From NCBI GenBank assembly GCA_002314145.1, contig DCCG01000015.1:1-64000 (forward strand): a stretch of 64,000 nt of DNA, written 5' to 3'. The translations under genes were made by a program, and so were the position numbers. The stretch's first letter is position 1, and every line of letters begins with the position of its first letter. Below, in pieces: positions 59,577 through 64,000 of the stretch. This stretch comes from Thalassolituus sp. UBA1087. GTDB lineage: Bacteria > Pseudomonadota > Gammaproteobacteria > Pseudomonadales > Oceanobacteraceae. Under the pieces are notes generated by a model that saw only the letters and a program-made list of their open reading frames with translations, searched no databases and had not been told where the DNA came from.

Positions 59577-61634
59577 TCAGAATGCCCGCATCAGCGCCAG
59601 CTGCCACTGCGGCTGTACATCGCGGTATTGGCGGATACCCGATTGTTCCTGCCAGGCAGGGGGGCCCGGGGTCAGGCTCAGGTTGGCCAGTGAATACCAG
59701 TAACTGCTCCATTGAAATTCAACGAATATATCCAGATTCTGCCGCGGGCTGCTGCTCTGAACCAGATAACCGGATTCATCCGGCAGGAAACGGTCGCTGC
59801 CATCCTGATAACGCCAGTTCCCGCCATAGCGCAGGCCGGCCAGGGGCTGATGAATAAACGCCAGGCGCACCATGTAGCCCGGCTGGTTGGGCAGCTGGTA
59901 ACGCTGGTTGAGTAAACCATCCGTCTGCATTTCGGAATGGTAAGCGCCGGCACCGATATCAATGCGCATGTCTTCGATGCCCGGATAAAACTCCACATCC
60001 AGTTCCACGCCGCGCAGGATACTGTTGCCTTCATTATTCTGTGACGTCAGGACGGTCAGCGGTGACGGTGTGCTGGTTTCCGTACTGATGCCCTGATAAA
60101 TGGCGCGGTTGATAATGCGCTGGAATGCGCGGATATAAAGCCCGCTGTTACGGTCGGTGCGGGCAGACGCCTGACGCATAAAATTGTATTCGTAACTCAG
60201 ATCGAAATTACTGATCAGTTCTGCTTCCAGTGCATCGTTGCCGCGCCAGATAATATTGCCCTGGCGGAACTCGTAGGGCACCTGTTCTGAAATTTCCGGC
60301 TCTTTCACGCTCTGGCTGACACTGATGCGCACCCGGCTCTGGTTCGTCAGGCGGTGCATCAGGTGAAAGGAAGGCAGCCAATAAGTGCTGGTGTCGATGC
60401 CGGAGGCTTCGCTGCCGCTGAAGCTGTCGAGGCTTACTTCATGACTTTCCATGCGGAAACCGGCTTCAAAATGCGTGCTGTCTGTCACCTGCCAGCGGTC
60501 CAGCAGGTGCAGGCCGATACGGTTTTCTTTGACATCATAGTTGTAGGGCAGGCCTGAGCGGTCACTGTTGGTGGTCAGAATAGCGCTGCCGGAGCCGGTG
60601 GCGATGCGTTTGCGCTGTTCAAAACTCAGGCCCGCAGACCAGCGGTGCTCGGCGACGGTTTCGCGTAGCTGTGCACCCAGCTGATAGCGGCTGTCATCGA
60701 TGTCGCTGCGTTGCCAGGCAGCCTCCGGTGTTTGCTGTCTGAGCTGATGATCCAGGGAAAACTGCTCCGCCACAAAGCTGGTCTCCAGCGACAGGTGGCG
60801 CCAGTTGATGATGAGGTTGCCCCCGGCCCGCTGGTTGCGTCTTTCCCCCTGTTGCTGGCTGTGCACATCGCTGAACACCGGGGCGCTCTGGATATCAGGG
60901 CGGTTCAGCGCGTAAACGCCGTCCAGGTTTTCTGTGTGTTCATGCTCTGACTGCAGCAGATAAAGACTCAGCGGATGCCGGTTCTGCAGCAGCGTGTTGT
61001 AGCTCAGGTGCAGGCTTTCGCTCTGTTCACGCTGGCTGCTTTCCCAGCTGCCATGGTTGCCGTCTTCCGTGTCGGTATCCCCGTGGGTGTTGTAGCGGTG
61101 CAGACGGTGTTCGCCGAACAGACGCAGCGGATGCTTGTCTCCGCTCAGATGTGCGGCGAATGCCTGACGGCTGCTCAGTGGTTGACCTCCGGCGCTGAGC
61201 AGCAGCCCGTCGCCGCCATAGGCATCGCTCAGTACCACATTGATGGTACCGGCGGAGCCACTCTGTATCAGGTCTGCCCGCGGATTCCGGTCGATCAGAA
61301 TATGGTCAATCATGGCGGCAGGGATCTGGCGCGTGGAAAGAATATTGTTTTCCCGGTCGCCCAGCAGCGGCTGGCCATTGATTAAAATGGTCAGGTAGCT
61401 GCTGTCGAGGCCGTGCAGCTGGATCTCGGTCTTACCATTGCTTTGCTGGCCCAGGGTGACCCCGGGCAAATGCCGCAGCAGGTCGTAGAGGGTCTGGGGA
61501 TTGTAAAAACGCAGGTCGCGGGCGGAGTAAACCTCCTGCGGATAGGCTGTATTACTGCTGACCTGGGGCAGAGCCAGGCTGCAGGCCGGCACCAGTACGC
61601 CGGTAACAAGCAGCCACAGAAGAGTTGGCTTCAT
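59577..61634 (-). CDS. TonB-dependent outer-membrane receptor
   Basis: 685 residues. Signal peptide ends near CSLA; the plug domain is clear (LYDLLRHLPGVTL, IQLHGLDSSYLTILINGQPLLGD, ADLIQSGSAGTINVVL), and a 22-strand-type barrel follows, ending in Phe (LALMRAF). A classical TonB box is not obvious in the short stretch before the plug. It starts 14 bp after rsmC on the same strand, so expression probably comes from the MerR promoter near 63.6 kb. Substrate unknown; no Fur-like site lies before it. Confidence 0.85.
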   Translation of the reverse strand: MKPTLLWLLVTGVLVPACSLALPQVSSNTAYPQEVYSARDLRFYNPQTLYDLLRHLPGVTLGQQSNGKTEIQLHGLDSSYLTILINGQPLLGDRENNILSTRQIPAAMIDHILIDRNPRADLIQSGSAGTINVVLSDAYGGDGLLLSAGGQPLSSRQAFAAHLSGDKHPLRLFGEHRLHRYNTHGDTDTEDGNHGSWESSQREQSESLHLSYNTLLQNRHPLSLYLLQSEHEHTENLDGVYALNRPDIQSAPVFSDVHSQQQGERRNQRAGGNLIINWRHLSLETSFVAEQFSLDHQLRQQTPEAAWQRSDIDDSRYQLGAQLRETVAEHRWSAGLSFEQRKRIATGSGSAILTTNSDRSGLPYNYDVKENRIGLHLLDRWQVTDSTHFEAGFRMESHEVSLDSFSGSEASGIDTSTYWLPSFHLMHRLTNQSRVRISVSQSVKEPEISEQVPYEFRQGNIIWRGNDALEAELISNFDLSYEYNFMRQASARTDRNSGLYIRAFQRIINRAIYQGISTETSTPSPLTVLTSQNNEGNSILRGVELDVEFYPGIEDMRIDIGAGAYHSEMQTDGLLNQRYQLPNQPGYMVRLAFIHQPLAGLRYGGNWRYQDGSDRFLPDESGYLVQSSSPRQNLDIFVEFQWSSYWYSLANLSLTPGPPAWQEQSGIRQYRDVQPQWQLALMRAF

Positions 61635-61648
61635 TCCCGCTCCCGGTC

Positions 61649-62659
61649 TTAAGACTGTATCGGCTGTTGCGCACAGATGAGTTTAAAGCCCTGCTCCTGC
61701 GCCATCAGTTCAACCTGAGCGTAGGACTCTCTGGCCCATTCTTCGTACTTCAGGTGGCGGTTGGCGACGATCCACAGCTGGCCATCGCTGGTCAGATGAC
61801 GGCAGCTGTCGCGGAACAGCTGGCGGGCAAATTCGTAGTCGGTTTCTTTGCCCTGATGAAAAGGCGGATTGCTGAAAATAAAGTCAAAGCGGCCTTCAAT
61901 CTCCGCCAGGCCATCACTGGCAACAATATCCGCTGGCAGATTAAGGCGCGTGCTGTTGAGCTGAGCACTGCGGATGGCCATGGCGTCGATGTCAGCCAGA
62001 GTCACGTCCAGCGCCGGGCTGACGGCTTTCATGCTTAATCCTATGATACCGGAGCCACAGCCCAGATCGAGCAGGCGTCCGTGGGCCGGGGCCGGTACGT
62101 GTTCCAGTAACACTGCGGTGCCTTTATCCAGCGCGCCGTGGCTGAACACACCGGGCAGCGTGATGTAGCTTTGTTCGCTGAAGGTAAAGGAATCAGCGTG
62201 CTTCAGCCAGTTGAAACCGCTTTCGGCGTTAAGCTGCAGATGCCATAGCGTGCAGTGTCTGGCTGAATCCAGTTTTTCGGCACTGGCTGTCAGCTGGCTG
62301 CAGGCTTTGGCAACACTTTTGCCACCACTGTCGTTGGCACCGGCGACATAACACTCAGTGTTACTGTTGGCAATCAGAGTAACCAGTGTCCGGGCCAGTA
62401 GTTTTGACTTGGGCCACAGCAGAATAATGCGGCTGAATTTCTGCAGTGTTTCTGTCTGCGGCAGGCTGTAATGGCTGTTCTCCTGCAGGGCGGCAAAAGC
62501 ATTGGCCGTCGGCAGATCCCAGCTCAGGACACTGCAGCCATGGTCGCGCAGTGTTGCCACTAAGCCCGGGGGATGGGAGGCGCCGGCCCCCACAATCAGT
62601 GTGTTCTGGTCCAGCAGATGTGGATGGCGCAACAGCAGTTCGTAGACGTCGCCACTCAT
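61649..62659 (-). CDS. rsmC: 16S rRNA m2G1207 methyltransferase RsmC
   Basis: 336 residues: an N-terminal pseudo-methyltransferase domain and a C-terminal catalytic domain with the SAM loop LLDLGCGSGIIGL, DIDAMAIRSAQLN and the exocyclic-amine motif NPPFH. Length and layout agree with E. coli RsmC (343 residues). It overlaps the MerR gene by 4 bp (translational coupling), an unusual partner for a housekeeping rRNA enzyme. Confidence 0.93.
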   Translation of the reverse strand: MSGDVYELLLRHPHLLDQNTLIVGAGASHPPGLVATLRDHGCSVLSWDLPTANAFAALQENSHYSLPQTETLQKFSRIILLWPKSKLLARTLVTLIANSNTECYVAGANDSGGKSVAKACSQLTASAEKLDSARHCTLWHLQLNAESGFNWLKHADSFTFSEQSYITLPGVFSHGALDKGTAVLLEHVPAPAHGRLLDLGCGSGIIGLSMKAVSPALDVTLADIDAMAIRSAQLNSTRLNLPADIVASDGLAEIEGRFDFIFSNPPFHQGKETDYEFARQLFRDSCRHLTSDGQLWIVANRHLKYEEWARESYAQVELMAQEQGFKLICAQQPIQS

Positions 62660-63570
62660 TCGATTATTCCTGACAGCATATCGCGTATATTGAGAGCCGA
62701 CTGGTGCAGGTCTTCCTGCAGCGCAATCAACCCGCGTGATAACAGACTGCTTTGTTCCAGCCCCTGACTGAGCACAAAAACCGGCTGGCCACTGTGCTGA
62801 GTCAGTTGTTGCAGCTGATCCAGCATTCTGTCGCTGGCCTGGTCGCCGACATTAATCACCAGCGCCTGCCAGCGCGGCATCCGCGCCAGCTCTGCCAGTT
62901 GTGCAGGGGCCAGTATGCCACTGAACCAGACCGGGTCCAGTTTGTGCTGTTTGAGCAACAGGGCCATTAACAGCAGATCAATGTCATCCTGGCCGGTGCA
63001 GTTGGCGACAATAACCGAAGGGGCACCGGCGGCTCTTTCCTGTTCGCTCAGCCGCCAGGCCATACGGGCCTGCAGGAAGGCAGCATAAAACCTCAGCCGC
63101 GCCGGGCCCAGCTGCTGAGTCACGTTTTCCTGCAGATGCCGGTAGAGCGGAATAAAGAGAAAACGCAGTGCGACATCAATCGGAAAAAACTGGCTGACTT
63201 CAACAAACAGCGTGGCGGCAGCGCCATCATCAAACTCCATCACGGCTTTATTCAGATGCTCGCGATAATGCTGCCATTGAGAGGGGCGGTTGGGCACGCT
63301 GGCGGGCAGATCATCGGCAACCTCGCCGTTATCTATCATCGCCTGGGCCTGAGAAATCGGAATGCCGCGGTTGAGCAGAGCGACCACTTTGCGGATCAGC
63401 TGGATATCCTGCTCTGTGTACAGCCGGTGGCCTTTCGCCGTGCGTTTGGGGTTCAACAGGCCGTAGCGTCTTTCCCAGGCTCTGAGGGTAATGGCGTTGA
63501 CGCCGGTTTCATTGGAAACAATCCGGATCGGGTAATACGCCAGATTCGGGTCTGCAGGGGTGTCAGACAT
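62656..63570 (-). CDS. MerR-family regulator, LitR/CarH/MlrA-like, lacking the B12-binding His motif
   Basis: 304 residues. N-terminal MerR HTH: YYPIRIVSNETGVNAITLRAWERRYGLLNPKRTAKGHRLY. The C-terminal part has the helical-bundle plus Rossmann layout of B12-dependent light regulators (CarH/LitR), but the expected E/D-x-H-x2-G motif reads GQDDIDLLL here, with no histidine, so cobalamin binding is unlikely. In Pseudomonas putida, from memory, several such LitR homologues exist and only one binds B12; they act with a short LOV protein, and one starts divergently from this gene here (63811). Confidence 0.85.
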   Translation of the reverse strand: MSDTPADPNLAYYPIRIVSNETGVNAITLRAWERRYGLLNPKRTAKGHRLYTEQDIQLIRKVVALLNRGIPISQAQAMIDNGEVADDLPASVPNRPSQWQHYREHLNKAVMEFDDGAAATLFVEVSQFFPIDVALRFLFIPLYRHLQENVTQQLGPARLRFYAAFLQARMAWRLSEQERAAGAPSVIVANCTGQDDIDLLLMALLLKQHKLDPVWFSGILAPAQLAELARMPRWQALVINVGDQASDRMLDQLQQLTQHSGQPVFVLSQGLEQSSLLSRGLIALQEDLHQSALNIRDMLSGIIE

Positions 63571-63630
63571 TGCCGGAGACTCTTTTCATCAGTGATAACA
63601 GGCCCAGATTAGTTGTGCAAAGTTATCCGG

Positions 63631-63669
63631 ATTCTATAAGTAGTTATACACAAAGTAAAAACCTGTACA
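63631..63669 (-). promoter_or_regulatory. merR promoter with TGTACA-type direct repeats
   Basis: Minus strand: -35-like TTTACT (63654-63659), 17-bp spacer, -10-like TAGAAT (63631-63636). The direct repeats TGTACA (63664-63669) and TGTATA (63645-63650) flank the -35, 13 bp apart. LitR-type regulators of P. putida are, as I recall, reported to bind T(G/A)TACA-N12-TGTACA, one base less in spacing. Confidence 0.55.
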
Positions 63670-63810
63670 GTTCCGTGGTGTGTCTGAGCCTGGGTGAGTA
63701 ATGTGTCATCGCTTAACAGGCTTGACCCTTTGTCATGAACATGAGAATTTCTGCTGGCTATCAGCCACATTCTGCCTGAATACACTTGCGCTTTGAGAGG
63801 AAATACCGCG

Positions 63811-64000
63811 ATGGATCTGAATGATCAGCAGGGCCCGATCAGCCTGGAGCTGCTTAAAAAAGCTGTTGATGCATCGAACGACGGCATTGTGATATCGGAG
63901 CAGGAAGGTGACGATAATATTCTGATTTATGTGAATAAAGCATTCGAACGGCTGACCGGCTACTCGGCCGACGAGATTCTTTACCAGGATTGCCGCTTTT
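63811..64000 (+). CDS. Short LOV blue-light photoreceptor (PpSB1-LOV-like), 3' end beyond the window
   Basis: 63 residues visible; GAGAGG ribosome site. After a short N-cap helix (SLELLKKAVDASNDGIVISE) come YVNKAFERLTGYSADEIL and YQDCRF, the LOV sequence around the flavin-adduct cysteine (Cys61; plant LOV has NCRFLQ). The NDGIV...EGDDNILIYVN stretch closely resembles what I recall of Pseudomonas putida PpSB1-LOV, a stand-alone LOV protein. FMN binding and blue-light response are expected from the family. Any effector domain after the LOV core would lie outside the window. Divergent from the MerR regulator. Confidence 0.85.
   Translation, partial: MDLNDQQGPISLELLKKAVDASNDGIVISEQEGDDNILIYVNKAFERLTGYSADEILYQDCRF

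Overview
The window reads as chromosome of a marine, heterotrophic gammaproteobacterium of the Oceanospirillales/Pseudomonadales kind (Thalassolituus/Oceanobacter-like; the genus is an inference). Support comes from the order trpE, trpG-trpD-trpC, HD-GYP gene, vfr, osmC-like, speD, which resembles the trp-vfr-speD region of Pseudomonas; from Oceanospirillales-style gspN-gspC-gspD; from VolA/DUF1302/DUF1329 genes; and from two long FadE-type acyl-CoA dehydrogenases. No phage, insertion sequence, CRISPR array, rRNA or tRNA was seen. Genes are densely packed and most transcription units end in clear intrinsic terminators.

Layout. 1-2.2 kb: minus-strand porin-imelysin iron operon behind overlapping FNR-type and Fur-type sites. 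2.2-6.5 kb: HAD phosphatase, tRNA acp3U enzyme, then cowN and a CooA-like CO-sensor regulator with a palindromic operator between them, arfB, a haemolysin III homologue and a GIY-YIG protein. 6.7-12.7 kb: a ceramidase-like lipoprotein and the gspN-C-D part of type II secretion. 12.8-20.2 kb: maf/yceF, sodB, a membrane coiled-coil gene coupled to an acyl-CoA-dehydrogenase-like gene, twin small secreted paralogues, a lipoprotein, class I fumarase, phhB.

20.4-28.2 kb is the most unusual region: a PhoX-like phosphatase lipoprotein followed by a diheme c-type cytochrome lipoprotein, and then the same pair again. Each pair sits behind a four-unit PhoB-box array of the same architecture, and a hairpin separates phosphatase from cytochrome in both copies. 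I read it as a duplicated phosphate-starvation module in which a surface or periplasmic phosphatase is paired with a haem protein. I do not know a named system that matches.

28.2-42.9 kb: ppnN, a CBS-domain protein, purU, thiolase, a VolA-like surface lipase with DUF1302 and DUF1329 partners, an outer-membrane barrel, srkA, comF, and a SprA-type putative metalloprotease. 42.9-48.4 kb: two paralogous acyl-CoA dehydrogenases followed by two paralogous TetR regulators, with a PsrA-like operator at the first fadE promoter and a palindrome on the second tetR promoter. 48.4-59.4 kb: short HPF, an OGFr-family protein, a HAD-IB phosphatase, trpE-G-D-C, an HD-GYP response regulator, vfr, an OsmC protein, speD and an MFS transporter. 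59.5-64 kb: a minus-strand MerR-rsmC-TonB-receptor unit, divergent from a short LOV photoreceptor of the PpSB1-LOV type that runs off the window. The LOV/MerR pair suggests blue-light regulation.

How it fits together: the window is rich in environmental sensing (iron and oxygen, CO, phosphate, fatty acids, light, cAMP) tied to envelope proteins and lipid use. All functional statements come from sequence reading only; no database search was possible.
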